Counted from the first letter of the stretch, positions 8,333-18,909 are shown. The stretch: 64,000 nt of DNA from Ruminococcus sp. (GCA_015066865.1 SVNQ01000005.1:24175-88174), one strand, 5' to 3'. Numbers and translations are program-made. Notes: a model not told the origin generated them from the sequence alone.

Positions 8333-9832
8333 ATGTACTACAAAAGTACAAGAGACAGCAAGCTGCAGGTGAACAGCGCAACCGCAATTGCACAGGGAAT
8401 TTCCACGGACGGAGGACTCTTTGTTCCTTCCGAGATTCCGCAGATCTCCATGGATGAGCTTCAGGCACTTGCCGATATGAGCTATGCAGAGCGTGCAAAC
8501 GTGGTGTTCGGCAAATTCCTGACCGACTTCACAGCGGAGGAAATCGCATACTGTACTTCCAACGCCTACAATGCAAAAAGCTTTGATACTGAAAATATCG
8601 CAGAAATCACAGGTGCGTTCGGTGATGCACACATTCTCGAACTGTGGCACGGCCCGACCTGCGCATTCAAGGATATGGCACTGCAGATCCTGCCGTACCT
8701 GCTGACCACTTCTCTGAAGAAGAACGGCGAGGACAAGAAGGTTGTCATCCTCGTTGCGACCTCCGGTGATACCGGTAAGGCAGCTCTTGAGGGCTTTAAG
8801 GGTGTTCCCGGAACTGAAATCATGGTATTCTATCCGCAGGACGGCGTGAGCTCCATGCAGAAGCGCCAGATGAGAACACAGGAAGGCGCAAATGTCAAGG
8901 TATGCGCTCTCGAAGGTAACTTTGATGACTGTCAGAACGGCGTGAAGAAGATCTTCACCGATGCTGCTGTCAAGGAAAAGCTTGCAGCGGGCGGCAAGAT
9001 GTTCTCCAGCGCAAATTCCATCAACTGGGGCAGACTTGCTCCCCAGATCGTGTACTATGTATCCTCCTACGCAGAAATGGCAAAGAAGGGATACATCAAC
9101 TTCGGTGACACACTCAATGTTGTTGTTCCGACCGGTAACTTCGGTAATATCCTTGCTGCATACTATGCAAAGCTCATGGGTGTGCCGCTGGGCAAGCTCA
9201 TCTGTGCATCCAATATCAATAAGGTTCTGACCGACTTCATTGATACAGGTGTTTATAACAGAAACCGTGATTTCTACGCAACCTGCTCACCGTCCATGGA
9301 TATTCTCATTTCCAGCAACCTTGAGCGTCTGCTGTATCTGCTTACCGATGGGGATGACGCACAGATCCGTGAATGGTTCGGCGCACTGTCCGCAGAGGGT
9401 ACTTATGAGGTTTCCGATTCTGTAAAGGCTAAGCTGCAGGCTGATTTTGTCGGCGGCTTCTGCGACGATGCAGATACCAAGAAGACCATCCATGATTTCA
9501 AGGAAAAGTACGGCTACACCTGCGATACCCATACCGCAGTTGCTGTAAAGGTGTATCTGGATTATATCGCAAAGACTGGCGATACCACAAAGACTCTGAT
9601 CGCATCCACCGCAAGCCCCTATAAGTTCAGCGCAAGCGTTCTGGAGGCAATCGAGGGTGCACAGACAACCGAGGATGAGTACGAGATGGTATCCCGTCTG
9701 GCAGAGCTGTCCGGACTTGCAATTCCGCAGTCACTTGCAGAGCTGAAGGACAAGGAAGTTCGCTTCTCCGATGTCATCAATAAGGATGATATGGAAGGTT
9801 ATGTGCTTCGTCAGCTTGGTATTGCAGAATAA
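8333..9832 (+). CDS. thrC: Threonine synthase
   Basis: 499 residues, the long yeast/E. coli-type form. It converts O-phosphohomoserine to threonine with PLP. The PLP lysine is K113 in GPTCAFKDMALQ; TSGDTGKAA and PTGNFGNILA are the phosphate-binding loops. AAAGG with GGTGG precedes the start. A phosphoesterase gene begins three bases after the stop. Confidence 0.96.
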   Translation: MYYKSTRDSKLQVNSATAIAQGISTDGGLFVPSEIPQISMDELQALADMSYAERANVVFGKFLTDFTAEEIAYCTSNAYNAKSFDTENIAEITGAFGDAHILELWHGPTCAFKDMALQILPYLLTTSLKKNGEDKKVVILVATSGDTGKAALEGFKGVPGTEIMVFYPQDGVSSMQKRQMRTQEGANVKVCALEGNFDDCQNGVKKIFTDAAVKEKLAAGGKMFSSANSINWGRLAPQIVYYVSSYAEMAKKGYINFGDTLNVVVPTGNFGNILAAYYAKLMGVPLGKLICASNINKVLTDFIDTGVYNRNRDFYATCSPSMDILISSNLERLLYLLTDGDDAQIREWFGALSAEGTYEVSDSVKAKLQADFVGGFCDDADTKKTIHDFKEKYGYTCDTHTAVAVKVYLDYIAKTGDTTKTLIASTASPYKFSASVLEAIEGAQTTEDEYEMVSRLAELSGLAIPQSLAELKDKEVRFSDVINKDDMEGYVLRQLGIAE

Positions 9833-9835
9833 GGC

Positions 9836-10525
9836 ATGAGTTTATTCGTACTTGGGGACACCCACCTGTCATTCGGCGTTCCCGATAAGCCGATGGATAT
9901 TTTCAACGGCTGGGAGAATTATCAGGCGCAGCTTGAAGAAAACTGGCGCAGGATGATCACACCGGAGGATACTGTGGTTCTTGCAGGCGATATTTCATGG
10001 GGAATGACGCTGGAGGAGGCAAAGGCAGACTTTGCATTTCTTCAGGGACTTCCCGGAAAGAAAATTATTCTGAAGGGCAATCACGACTACTGGTGGAATT
10101 CCATGAAGAAAATGACCGGATTTTTCGAGGCAAATGGATTCGACAGTCTGCACATTCTCCACAATAACTGCTATCCCTACGGAGAATATGCGATCTGCGG
10201 AACAAGGGGCTGGGTGAATATGCCCGGTGAAGCTGCGGATGCAAAGGTGCTTGCAAGGGAACAGCAGCGGCTGAAAGTTTCTCTGGAAGCTGCCGCAAAG
10301 CAGGGACTTAAACCCATTGTGTTCCTGCACTATCCCCCGATTTTCTGGTCAAACCGCAATGAATCGATGCTTGCCCTGCTGGAGGAATTTTCCGTAGAGC
10401 ATTGTTATTACGGTCATCTGCACGGCAAATCTCATAACAGAGCGACCAGAGGACTGGAAGATGGTGTGATGTATCACCTGATTTCTGGTGATTATTTACA
10501 ATTTGTGCCTGAAAAGGTTCTTTGA
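9836..10525 (+). CDS. Calcineurin-like metallophosphoesterase
   Basis: 229 residues with all metal motifs of the superfamily: GDTH (7-10), GDISWG, GNHD, and late HYPP and YGHLHG. It is of the stand-alone YkuE/SbcD-like kind, of unknown substrate. It follows thrC by three bases and is probably co-transcribed; the pairing says nothing clear about substrate. Confidence 0.9.
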   Translation: MSLFVLGDTHLSFGVPDKPMDIFNGWENYQAQLEENWRRMITPEDTVVLAGDISWGMTLEEAKADFAFLQGLPGKKIILKGNHDYWWNSMKKMTGFFEANGFDSLHILHNNCYPYGEYAICGTRGWVNMPGEAADAKVLAREQQRLKVSLEAAAKQGLKPIVFLHYPPIFWSNRNESMLALLEEFSVEHCYYGHLHGKSHNRATRGLEDGVMYHLISGDYLQFVPEKVL

Positions 10526-10591
10526 TTTGTTGGATTTGTAGAAGTGTATTGCGAATTCCAAAAATCTATAGAAATATCGCTATAAATATGT

Positions 10592-10597
10592 TATAAT
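10592..10597 (+). promoter_or_regulatory. -10 box upstream of tig
   Basis: TATAAT at 10592-10597, 83 bp before the tig start. No good -35 is seen 17 bp upstream (TAGAAA only), so this may be an extended or activator-dependent promoter. Confidence 0.45.
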
Positions 10598-10679
10598 GAA
10601 TTGTATGTGCAATGTTTGCTCCGAACTGTTGAAAAGAGCATTCACATAAATTGAGAGAAGTACATTGGAGGACTTGAAA

Positions 10680-11972
10680 ATGAGTTTGAAATCAACAACA
10701 AGAACAGATGTCAATACTGTGGAACTGGTATTTGAAGTAACTGCTGAAGAATTTGAAGCTGCTGTAGAGAAGGCATACCAGAAGGCAAAGAAGCACATTT
10801 CTCTGCCTGGCTTCAGAAAGGGCAAGGTAAGCCGTAAGATGGCTGAGGCTCGTATGGGCGAGGGCGTATTCTATGAGGATGCACTCAATGCGCTGATCAA
10901 TGCAGAGCTGACTCCTGCACTGATGGAGGCTGACTTCACACTGGTTGACCGTCCTCAGGTTGAGGCTGAAAAGGTAAGCAAGGAAGAGGGCGTTGTATTC
11001 AAGGTTCTGTGCATCACAAAGCCCGAGATCGAAATTTCCGATTACAAGGGAATTAAGGTACAGAAAGTTGTCAAGACTGTAACTGATGCAGATGTAGACG
11101 CACAGGTTGAAACACTCCGTCAGAGAAATGCAAGACTCGTTTCTGTTGATGACAGAGCAGCACAGATGGATGACGAAGTTAATATTGACTTCGAGGGCTT
11201 CTTCGGCGAAGAAGCATTTGAAGGCGGCAAGGGCACAGGTTTCCCGCTCCGTCTTGGCAGCGGTCAGTTCATTCCCGGTTTCGAGGAGCAGATCGTTGGC
11301 AAGAACATCGGCGATGAGTTCGATGTAACTGTAACATTCCCTGAGAACTATCAGATGGAAGATTACGCAGGCAAGGAAGCTGTATTCAAGTGCAAGCTCA
11401 ATGGCATTACTGTAGAGGAACTGCCGGAGGCAGACGATGCATTCATCCAGGATTCCACAGAGTTCGAAACTCTTGAGGCATTCAAGGCTGATGCAAAGAC
11501 AAAGCTGGAAGAAGCTGCAGAGCGTGAAACACAGATCGCTTTTGACAATGCTGTGATCGAGGCTCTGATCGCTAAGGTTGATGCTCCCATTCCGAACTGC
11601 ATGTTTGAGCATCGCATCGACACACTGGTTGAAAACTTTGAGAACATGCTCAGCCAGCAGGGCATGAGCCTGGATCTGTACCTGCAGTACACAGGCATGA
11701 GCATTGATGACTTCCGTGATTCCAACCGTGATCGTGCAGTCAGCGAAGTAAAGCTGCGTCTGGCACTTGAGAAGATCGCAGAACTGGAAAATCTTGAGGT
11801 TTCCGAAGAAGAAATCGACAAGGGTCTGGAAGAAATCGCAACAGCAAACAACATGTCTGTTGCAGATGTAAAGCGTCGTATTCCGATGGCAGATTACATC
11901 CTTGATCTGCGTGTAACCAAGGCAATTGAACTGGTTAAGGAAAATGCAGTTGCTGAGGAAGCAGCTGAATAA
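10680..11972 (+). CDS. tig: Trigger factor
   Basis: 430 residues: N-terminal ribosome-binding domain with the signature LPGFRKGK near residues 40-47, central FKBP peptidyl-prolyl isomerase domain (about 155-240), and long helical C-terminal chaperone arms. It meets nascent chains at the ribosome exit. The ATG at 10680 is preceded by GGAGG; an alternative at 10665 overlaps that site. First gene of a tig-clpP-clpX proteostasis operon. Confidence 0.97.
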   Translation: MSLKSTTRTDVNTVELVFEVTAEEFEAAVEKAYQKAKKHISLPGFRKGKVSRKMAEARMGEGVFYEDALNALINAELTPALMEADFTLVDRPQVEAEKVSKEEGVVFKVLCITKPEIEISDYKGIKVQKVVKTVTDADVDAQVETLRQRNARLVSVDDRAAQMDDEVNIDFEGFFGEEAFEGGKGTGFPLRLGSGQFIPGFEEQIVGKNIGDEFDVTVTFPENYQMEDYAGKEAVFKCKLNGITVEELPEADDAFIQDSTEFETLEAFKADAKTKLEEAAERETQIAFDNAVIEALIAKVDAPIPNCMFEHRIDTLVENFENMLSQQGMSLDLYLQYTGMSIDDFRDSNRDRAVSEVKLRLALEKIAELENLEVSEEEIDKGLEEIATANNMSVADVKRRIPMADYILDLRVTKAIELVKENAVAEEAAE

Positions 11973-11988
11973 GCCAATATAAGCAAAT

Positions 11989-12016
11989 GCGTGAGCGAAC
12001 CTGCGTTCGCTCATGC
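11989..12016 (+). terminator. Hairpin between tig and clpP
   Basis: 12-bp stem (11989-12000 with 12005-12016) with one G-U pair, followed by TTTATCT. Probably a partial terminator or mRNA-stabilising hairpin that lets tig and clpP be expressed at different levels. Confidence 0.5.
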
Positions 12017-12060
12017 TTTATCTAAAGACAAATGATCATCGTTCAGAAAGGAAGAGGAGA

Positions 12061-12648
12061 ATGAGTTTAGTACCTTACGTTGTAGAGCAGACAAGCCGAG
12101 GAGAGCGTTCTTATGATATTTTCTCAAGATTGCTCAATGATCGTATCATTATGCTGTGTGATCAGGTAAATGATACCACCGCAAGCCTTGTGGTAGCTCA
12201 GCTTCTGTATCTCGAAAGCCAGGATGTAGAAAAGGACATTTGCCTGTATATCAACAGCCCCGGCGGATCTATTACCGCAGGTATGGCAATCTACGATACA
12301 ATGCAGTACATCAAGTGTGATGTTTCCACAATCTGCATTGGTATGGCAGCATCCATGGGTGCATTCCTGCTCAATGCCGGTGCGCCGGGTAAGCGTTTTG
12401 CACTTCCAAACAGTGAGATCATGATTCATCAGCCTCTGATTTCCGGTGGCCTTTCCGGTCAGTGTACGGATATTAAGATTCATTCCGACCACCTTCTGAG
12501 AACCCGTGAGAAGATGAATCGTCTGATGGCAGAGCATTCCGGTCAGCCGCTGGAAGTGATTGCGCGTGACACAGAACGTGATAATTACATGACAGCAGAG
12601 CAGGCACAGGCATACGGTTTGATTGATAAAGTGATTACAAAGAGGTAA
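12061..12648 (+). CDS. clpP: ATP-dependent Clp protease proteolytic subunit
   Basis: 195 residues. Catalytic S98 (GMAASMGA) and H123 (MIHQPL) are in place, with the aspartate in the TERDNYM stretch. ClpP forms the tetradecameric barrel fed by ClpX. ATG 12061 follows AGAGGAG; the in-frame ATG at 12013 falls in the intergenic hairpin region. clpX starts six bases after the stop. Confidence 0.97.
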   Translation: MSLVPYVVEQTSRGERSYDIFSRLLNDRIIMLCDQVNDTTASLVVAQLLYLESQDVEKDICLYINSPGGSITAGMAIYDTMQYIKCDVSTICIGMAASMGAFLLNAGAPGKRFALPNSEIMIHQPLISGGLSGQCTDIKIHSDHLLRTREKMNRLMAEHSGQPLEVIARDTERDNYMTAEQAQAYGLIDKVITKR

Positions 12649-12654
12649 GATAGA

Positions 12655-13917
12655 ATGCCGGATCCTATTTTTAAAATCTGTAATTTCTGCGGCAAGGGTG
12701 AAGACAGGGTAATGAGCATGTTTTCAGCCGGTACTTCCAATATCTGTGACGAGTGCGTCTGCACCTGTTACGAAATGATTTTTGGTTCTTCAAGCCGTCA
12801 GAAGGCAAAACAGCCGAAGGAAGATAAGAAAAAGGGACAGTTCAAACTGCTCAAGCCTGCGGAGATCAAGTCCGTTCTTGATCAGTATGTCATCGGTCAG
12901 GAACAAGCTAAAATTTCCCTTTCCGTGTCTGTTTATAACCACTATAAGCGCATCATGAGCCAGGATGACGGCGAAGAAGTAGAACTCCAGAAAAGCAATG
13001 TGCTGCTGCTTGGACCTACAGGTGTCGGAAAGACATTTCTTGCACAGACACTTGCGAAGATTCTGGATGTACCGTTTGCCATTGCAGATGCTACAACCAT
13101 TACGGAAGCAGGCTATGTCGGTGATGACGTAGAGAATGTGCTCCTGCGTTTGATTCAGGCTGCGGATTTTGATGTAACTGCTGCTGAACGCGGTATCATT
13201 TATATCGATGAGATCGACAAGATCGCAAGAAAATCCGAGAACACCTCTCTGACAAGAGATGTCAGTGGTGAGGGTGTACAGCAGTCACTGCTGAAAATCA
13301 TCGAGGGTACGGTTTCCAACGTTCCGCCGCAGGGTGGAAGAAAACACCCGAATCAGGAGTTTATTCATATCAATACTAAAAATATTCTGTTCATCTGCGG
13401 CGGTGCGTTTGATGGTCTGGAAAAGTGCATTATGAAGCGTATCAAACCATCCGGCATGGGATTCGGTGCGGATGTACAGTCCAAGAAGCAGCAGATGGAT
13501 AATATCTTTGCGAAAGCAATTCCGCAGGATCTTGTGAAATTCGGCATGGTGCCGGAGCTTGTGGGAAGACTGCCCATCATTACTGCACTTGATCAGTTGG
13601 ATGAAGAAGCGCTTGTAAGAATTCTGACAGAGCCGAAGAATGCATTGGTGAAGCAGTATGTTAAGCTGTTCAGCTATGATGATGTCAAGCTCGAAGTTGA
13701 GGATGCAGCGCTGATTGAAATTGCTAAGAAAGCCATTGCACAGAAAACCGGTGCAAGAGGTCTGCGTTCCATTCTGGAGGGTATCCTGATGGAATCCATG
13801 TTCAATCTTCCGTCCTATGGCAATATTGCAAAGGTTACCGTTACCAAGGAATGTGTCACAGAGGGCAAGACACCCATGTTGACTGACAGACGCAACAGAG
13901 TTGTAGAGCAGTGGTAA
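12655..13917 (+). CDS. clpX: ATP-dependent Clp protease ATP-binding subunit ClpX
   Basis: 420 residues. N-terminal zinc-binding domain C9-C12-C31-C34, Walker A GPTGVGKT (120-127), Walker [10 protein letters not shown], and the C-terminal sensor-2 region GARGLRSI. It unfolds tagged substrates and passes them to ClpP. Directly coupled to clpP in the operon and followed by a terminator. Confidence 0.97.
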   Translation: MPDPIFKICNFCGKGEDRVMSMFSAGTSNICDECVCTCYEMIFGSSSRQKAKQPKEDKKKGQFKLLKPAEIKSVLDQYVIGQEQAKISLSVSVYNHYKRIMSQDDGEEVELQKSNVLLLGPTGVGKTFLAQTLAKILDVPFAIADATTITEAGYVGDDVENVLLRLIQAADFDVTAAERGIIYIDEIDKIARKSENTSLTRDVSGEGVQQSLLKIIEGTVSNVPPQGGRKHPNQEFIHINTKNILFICGGAFDGLEKCIMKRIKPSGMGFGADVQSKKQQMDNIFAKAIPQDLVKFGMVPELVGRLPIITALDQLDEEALVRILTEPKNALVKQYVKLFSYDDVKLEVEDAALIEIAKKAIAQKTGARGLRSILEGILMESMFNLPSYGNIAKVTVTKECVTEGKTPMLTDRRNRVVEQW

Positions 13918-13941
13918 CTGCGATACAGCAGATAGGTTTTC

Positions 13942-13970
13942 AAAAAGCCGCACGCACTGTGTGGCTTTTT
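13942..13970 (+). terminator. Intrinsic terminator after clpX
   Basis: 12-bp stem (13942-13953 with 13959-13970) whose right arm ends in five T. Ends the tig-clpP-clpX operon. Confidence 0.85.
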
Positions 13971-14087
13971 GCAGTCTTATACTGTGAACGTGATTACAAA
14001 TCTTCTTCCGTTTGATGGAAGCAGAATTTGCAAAACAATGAATGACATTTGTCAATCAAAGTTAAAGGGATTAGTATAAATTACTGC

Positions 14088-14116
14088 TTGCAATATCGAT
14101 AAAAATGTAGTATAAT
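14088..14116 (+). promoter_or_regulatory. Sigma-A promoter for lon
   Basis: TTGCAA (14088-14093) and TATAAT (14111-14116), spacer 17 bp, about 60 bp before the lon start. No CtsR- or CIRCE-like repeat is evident around it. Confidence 0.85.
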
Positions 14117-14176
14117 GAAGAAGTCACCGAAAAAAGTGTCCGAATATCCGATTAACGTAGAAAAGTGAGGGAGAAT

Positions 14177-16579
14177 ATGCAGGAAAAGAAAAAGCTGAAT
14201 GAGATACTGCCGACTGTTCCTATGCGTGGAACGGTTGCATTTCCGCATATGGTCATGCATTTCGACATCGCCAGAGATATGTCCAAAAAGGCAGTGGAGG
14301 AAGCACTCAAGGGAGACAGACGACTCTTTTTGACGGCACAGCGTGACATATTTATAGAAGAACCCAAGCCAATGGATCTGTATGAGATCGGTGTAGTTGC
14401 CGAAATACGGCAGACGCTGAAAACACCGGATGATACCATCCGCATTCTTGTGGAAGGAAAATATCGTGCAAGGATCAAGGCTGTGGAATACAGGGACGGC
14501 ATGGTATTTACGGAGATCCGTAAAATCCCGCTTAATACCCGTGAAATTACGGATGAAGTAGAATTGACCGCAATGGTTCGTGCATTGAAGGACATTTATG
14601 AGCGCTACAGCAAACTGTTTCCGAAAATGCCGAAGGAAGTCATGGTTTCCGTGATGTGTCAGGATGACCCCATGAATCTCTATGAGGCGATCGTGTTTAA
14701 CACCATGCTTGACTATAAGGACAAGCAGATGCTTCTGGAGGAGGGCAGGCTGTTCGAAAGAATGGAGATGCTCTACTTCATTCTCCAAAGGGAAGTGCAG
14801 GTGCTGGAGCTGGAAAAGGAGATTCACGAACGCACACAGGAAAATATCGACCACGGTCAGCGTGAATATTTTCTGCGTGAACAGCTTCGAGTGATTTCCG
14901 GACAGCTCAAGGAGGAAACAGGCGAGGGTGAGGATGATGCCGACAGTTATGCAGAACGCATCTGTTCGCTTGATCTTCCGCAGGATACCGAAGAAAAGCT
15001 GCTGAAGGAGGCAAACCGTCTGCAGCATCTTCCGATGGCATCACAGGAAGCCTTTGTCATTACGAATTTTCTGGATACCTGTCTGGAGCTTCCGTGGCAT
15101 GAGCTTTCCGAAGAGAGTCATGATCTGCATGCAGCACAGGAAATTCTGGATGCTGATCATTACGGTCTGCAAAAGGTCAAGGAGCGTATTCTGGAAAGCC
15201 TTGCCGTGCGTGTACTGAATCCCGAACTGAAGGGGCAGATTCTCTGTCTTGTCGGTCCTCCCGGAATCGGTAAATCTTCCATCGGTAAATCCATCGCAGC
15301 GGCGGTTTCACGAAAATTTGTCCGTGTATCCCTCGGCGGTGTGCGTGATGAAGCGGATATCCGTGGTCACCGTAAGACCTATGTCGGCGCAATGCCCGGC
15401 AGAATCATTACCGCCCTGCAGCAGGCAGGAACAAGGAATCCAGTGGTGCTTTTGGATGAAATTGACAAGATGAGCAACGATTTCAAGGGTGATCCTTCCG
15501 CTGCGCTGTTGGAAGTTCTTGATAGTGAGCAGAACCACGCATTCCGGGATCATTACATAGAAGTTCCGTTCGATTTAAGTCAGGTCATGTTCGTTGCTAC
15601 AGCGAATACGCTGGATACCATTCCGGCACCCCTGCGCGACAGAATGGAGATCATCGAGCTGACAAGCTATACCCGTGAGGAAAAATTCCAGATCGCAAAG
15701 CGCCATCTTGTTGCGAAGCAGCTCGATGCACACGGACTCAAACCTGTGCAGTGCCGTTTTGATGATGCGGTATTGTATGAAATGATCGACGCCTATACAA
15801 AAGAAGCCGGTGTTCGTAATCTGGAACGTACCATCGGTACAGTATGCCGCAAAGCGGCAAAGGCGATTGCATCCGGTGAGCGTAAACGCATTAGTATCAA
15901 ACTGAAGGATCTGAAGACTTACCTCGGCATTCCGAAATATTTACCCGATCCGCAAAGCAAAAAGAATGCGGTGGGACTGGTAAACGGTCTTGCGTGGACA
16001 TCCGTTGGCGGCGTGCTGATGCCGCTGGAAGCATTGGTGCTCGATGGAAAGGGAAGTATTGAAATCACAGGTTCACTGGGGAATGTTATGCAGGAAAGCG
16101 CCAAGATCGCAGTGAGCTATGTCAGAAGCGTTGCCAAGGAATACGGCATTGCACCTGATTTTTATAAAAAGAAGGATCTGCATATCCATGCACCTGAGGG
16201 TGCAGTTCCGAAGGACGGTCCTTCTGCCGGTGTAACAATGACAACCGCATTGGTATCCGCCTTGTCAGGAATCCCTGTGCGTGCAGATGTAGCAATGACG
16301 GGTGAGATTACGCTGCACGGCAGAGTGATGCCCATTGGCGGTCTGCGTGAGAAATCCATGGCAGCATATAAGGCAGGTATCCGTACCGTTCTGATTCCGG
16401 AGGATAATCGTGCCGATCTTGAGGAAGTAGATGACGTAGTAAAGGAAGCGGTGACGTTCATTCCTGTGCGTTATCTGTCGGAAGTGTTGAGTATTGCACT
16501 TGCACAGCCGGAAACCAAAAAAACGACTGCATCCGGCAGTAAGAAGCCGGAGAAGGCAAGGACAGCGATACGAGCATAA
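14177..16579 (+). CDS. lon: ATP-dependent protease La (Lon)
   Basis: 800 residues, full LonA: N-terminal substrate-binding LAN domain (MRGTVAFPHMV at the start), coiled region, AAA module with Walker A GPPGIGKS (360-367) and VVLLDEIDKM, and a C-terminal protease with the Ser-Lys dyad S683 (DGPSAG) and K726 (LREKSMAA). ATG 14177 is chosen although the site GAGGG is close; a GTG at 14165 would add four residues. engB follows 12 bp later, as in many Firmicutes. Confidence 0.96.
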   Translation: MQEKKKLNEILPTVPMRGTVAFPHMVMHFDIARDMSKKAVEEALKGDRRLFLTAQRDIFIEEPKPMDLYEIGVVAEIRQTLKTPDDTIRILVEGKYRARIKAVEYRDGMVFTEIRKIPLNTREITDEVELTAMVRALKDIYERYSKLFPKMPKEVMVSVMCQDDPMNLYEAIVFNTMLDYKDKQMLLEEGRLFERMEMLYFILQREVQVLELEKEIHERTQENIDHGQREYFLREQLRVISGQLKEETGEGEDDADSYAERICSLDLPQDTEEKLLKEANRLQHLPMASQEAFVITNFLDTCLELPWHELSEESHDLHAAQEILDADHYGLQKVKERILESLAVRVLNPELKGQILCLVGPPGIGKSSIGKSIAAAVSRKFVRVSLGGVRDEADIRGHRKTYVGAMPGRIITALQQAGTRNPVVLLDEIDKMSNDFKGDPSAALLEVLDSEQNHAFRDHYIEVPFDLSQVMFVATANTLDTIPAPLRDRMEIIELTSYTREEKFQIAKRHLVAKQLDAHGLKPVQCRFDDAVLYEMIDAYTKEAGVRNLERTIGTVCRKAAKAIASGERKRISIKLKDLKTYLGIPKYLPDPQSKKNAVGLVNGLAWTSVGGVLMPLEALVLDGKGSIEITGSLGNVMQESAKIAVSYVRSVAKEYGIAPDFYKKKDLHIHAPEGAVPKDGPSAGVTMTTALVSALSGIPVRADVAMTGEITLHGRVMPIGGLREKSMAAYKAGIRTVLIPEDNRADLEEVDDVVKEAVTFIPVRYLSEVLSIALAQPETKKTTASGSKKPEKARTAIRA

Positions 16580-16591
16580 CAGGAGGAAACG

Positions 16592-17206
16592 ATGAAATTC
16601 AATGACGCATCTTTCAGAATGGCGTGCGGAAAATGTTCCCAGCTGCCAAAGCCCGAGCGAATGGAATTTGCATTTCTCGGACGTTCCAATGTGGGGAAAT
16701 CCACGCTGATCAACAAGATTGTCGGCAGAAAATCGCTGGCGAGAGTCAGTGCAGTCCCCGGAAAAACAGCAACGATCAATTTTTATGCTGTCGATCAGGT
16801 GTACTTTGTGGATCTTCCCGGTTATGGCTATGCCAAGACATCAAAGCCCGAACAGGAACGTTTGAAAAAACTGATTTTCGGCTATCTGGAATCGGAGCGT
16901 GATCTGCGGCTTGCCATCCAGCTGGTGGATATGCGTCACGCACCGTCAGCGGATGATCTGACAATGATCAATGCACTGATTGATGCGGAGATCCCGTTCA
17001 TCATCGTATTCACCAAAGCGGATAAACTCAACAAGACTGAACGTGAAAAGCGAATGCTGGGATTTGCAAAAGAGATTCCATGCTATGAAGATATTCATAC
17101 CATAGCATTTTCTGCAAAGACCTTTGAGGGACAGGAAGAGCTGCGTGCACTGCTGTCCGACATTGCGGAGGAAATTGACGAAGATGTCGAGGAAGAACAG
17201 GCTTAA
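16592..17206 (+). CDS. engB: Ribosome biogenesis GTP-binding protein EngB/YsxC
   Basis: 204 residues. G1 GRSNVGKST, G3 DLPGYGYA, and G4 TKADK are in normal order; the acidic tail EEIDEDVEEEQA is extra. YsxC works in late 50S assembly and is essential in Bacillus, where it also lies next to lon. AGGAGG precedes the ATG. Confidence 0.96.
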   Translation: MKFNDASFRMACGKCSQLPKPERMEFAFLGRSNVGKSTLINKIVGRKSLARVSAVPGKTATINFYAVDQVYFVDLPGYGYAKTSKPEQERLKKLIFGYLESERDLRLAIQLVDMRHAPSADDLTMINALIDAEIPFIIVFTKADKLNKTEREKRMLGFAKEIPCYEDIHTIAFSAKTFEGQEELRALLSDIAEEIDEDVEEEQA

Positions 17207-17256
17207 CCGAAATAAGTCCTTCCATCCCGTCGCAGACGGAATGGAAGGAAACAGAA

Positions 17257-17289
17257 AAAGACCCGAAAGGTGTTGCCTTTCGGGTCTTT
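17257..17289. terminator. Bidirectional terminator between engB and glnA
   Basis: Perfect 14-bp stem (17257-17270 with 17276-17289), flanked by A-rich left and T-rich right sides, so it can serve engB (plus) and glnA (minus). Confidence 0.92.
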
Positions 17290-17301
17290 GTTTGTTATGG
17301 A

Positions 17302-18732
17302 TTAAAGATCATAATAGCTTGCAAATTCAGCCGGATGCGGAATCTTGTTGATTGCAGCAGCCTCAGCACGCTTTTTCTTGAGCCAGATCTCGATCAGTCT
17401 TTCAGGGAATACACCGCCTTCAGTCAGATAATCGTGGTCAGCTTCCAGGGCGTCGAGTGCTTCGTCGAGATTTTTCGGCAGACTCTGGATTTTTGCCTTC
17501 TCCTCATCGGAGAGGTTGTACAGATTGAAGTCAAACGGACCCCAGCCGCACTTAGAAGGATCGATCTTGTTCTTTACGCCGTCAATACCTGCCATGAGAA
17601 TTGCGGAGTATGCATAGTACGGGTTGCAGGTTGCATCAGGACTGCGCAGCTCAAAACGACGCTTGTCAGGAGCCTTTGCATATGCCGGAATACGAACAAC
17701 AGCGCTGCGGTTAGAGGTAGCGTAGCCGATGGTAACCGGTGCTTCAAAGCCGGGAACCAGACGCTTGAAGGAGTTTGTAGACGGGTTTGTGAATGCACAC
17801 AGAGAACTTGCATGCTTGAGCAGACCGCCAATGAAATACAGTGCAGTATCGGACAGCTCGGAATAGCCGTTCGGATCATAGAATACGGGCTTGCCATCCT
17901 TGAACAGCAGCATGTGAACATGCATGCCGTTACCGGCTTCGCTGTAAATGGGCTTGGGCATGAAGGTTGCAGTTCTGCCTTCCTGCAGAGCAGCGTTCTT
18001 TACCATGTACTTGATGGTCATGGTGTTGTCTGCCATTTTTGTCATCTCGCCAAGCTCAACCTCGATCTCAACCTGACCGGAGCCGCCAACCTCGTGGTGA
18101 TGGTACTTTACCTTGATACCGCGTTCTTCCAGCATCAGGCAGATGCGGCTTCTCAGATCATAGGTAATGTCATTGGGCAGGTCAGCGTGATAGCCACGGT
18201 GACCGGGTGTGATGTAGCCCTTGTTGTTGCTGTCAGCAAATGCGGAATTCCAGGAAGCCTGTCTTGTATCCACAGCGAAGGACATATCCTCGGGCTTTAC
18301 GCTGTATGAAACGTCATCAAAGATATGGAACTCAAACTCAGGTCCAATGATCATTTCATCCGCAATGCCGGTGGATTTGAGGTATTCCACTGCATGCTTG
18401 GAAACGTTTCTGGGATCCTGATTGAAACGGTAATTCGGCTCAGCGATGACATAAACGTCACCGATCATGGAAAGTGTTGTTACTTCTGCAAAGGGATCAA
18501 GGGATGCACTGGACAGATCGGGAATAAAGATCATATCACTCTTTTCAACCGGTGCAAAGCCGTAATTGGAACCGTCAAAGCCGATACCGGATTCCATCAG
18601 ATCCGGAACAAATCTGCTTTCCGGAATAGCGATGTGTCTCCAACGACCGTCAAGGTCTACCATTTTAAAGTCAAGCATTTGAACTTTATGCTCTGCACAG
18701 AAATTTTTAGCTTCTTCAAAAGTTTTAAACAT
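17302..18732 (-). CDS. glnA: Glutamine synthetase, type I
   Basis: 476 residues. Signatures of GSI: the N-terminal beta-grasp with GFDGSNYGF, the metal-binding GPEFEFHIF, the ATP region with NGMHVHMLLF, and RSAVVRIPAY. It forms glutamine from glutamate and ammonia as a dodecamer. The start at 18732 follows AAGGAG; longer in-frame starts lack a site. The adenylylation motif of the beta subtype is not evident, as in Firmicutes GSI-alpha. A sigma-A promoter lies about 90 bp upstream. Confidence 0.96.
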   Translation of the reverse strand: MFKTFEEAKNFCAEHKVQMLDFKMVDLDGRWRHIAIPESRFVPDLMESGIGFDGSNYGFAPVEKSDMIFIPDLSSASLDPFAEVTTLSMIGDVYVIAEPNYRFNQDPRNVSKHAVEYLKSTGIADEMIIGPEFEFHIFDDVSYSVKPEDMSFAVDTRQASWNSAFADSNNKGYITPGHRGYHADLPNDITYDLRSRICLMLEERGIKVKYHHHEVGGSGQVEIEVELGEMTKMADNTMTIKYMVKNAALQEGRTATFMPKPIYSEAGNGMHVHMLLFKDGKPVFYDPNGYSELSDTALYFIGGLLKHASSLCAFTNPSTNSFKRLVPGFEAPVTIGYATSNRSAVVRIPAYAKAPDKRRFELRSPDATCNPYYAYSAILMAGIDGVKNKIDPSKCGWGPFDFNLYNLSDEEKAKIQSLPKNLDEALDALEADHDYLTEGGVFPERLIEIWLKKKRAEAAAINKIPHPAEFASYYDL

Positions 18733-18819
18733 ACTTACACTCCTTAAATGTTTCATTATATTGATGCGATTCGGTATGGCGATGGGCATTTTCACTACAA
18801 ATTTCGCACCATGTATTAT

Positions 18820-18848
18820 ATTTTATCATATTATTGCTCAAATGTCAA
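18820..18848 (-). promoter_or_regulatory. Sigma-A promoter for glnA
   Basis: On the minus strand TTGACA (18848-18843) and TAAAAT (18825-18820), spacer 17 bp. No GlnR-type palindrome was recognised. It diverges from the rplM promoter, the two -35 boxes being 61 bp apart. Confidence 0.85.
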
Positions 18849-18909
18849 GAGTTTACCTGCAACTGGCATCAAATAAGCAAAAAAATATCCAAAAATCGCA
18901 AATTACCAC

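Noticed and set aside
10692..12014. 440-codon minus-strand frame opposite tig
   Set aside because: Trigger factor on the plus strand is unequivocal; the antisense product is Cys/Leu-rich and lacks any domain.
11989..12016. Separate operon boundary between tig and clpP
   Set aside because: The hairpin lacks a solid T-run and no promoter is seen before clpP, so one operon with partial read-through is simpler.
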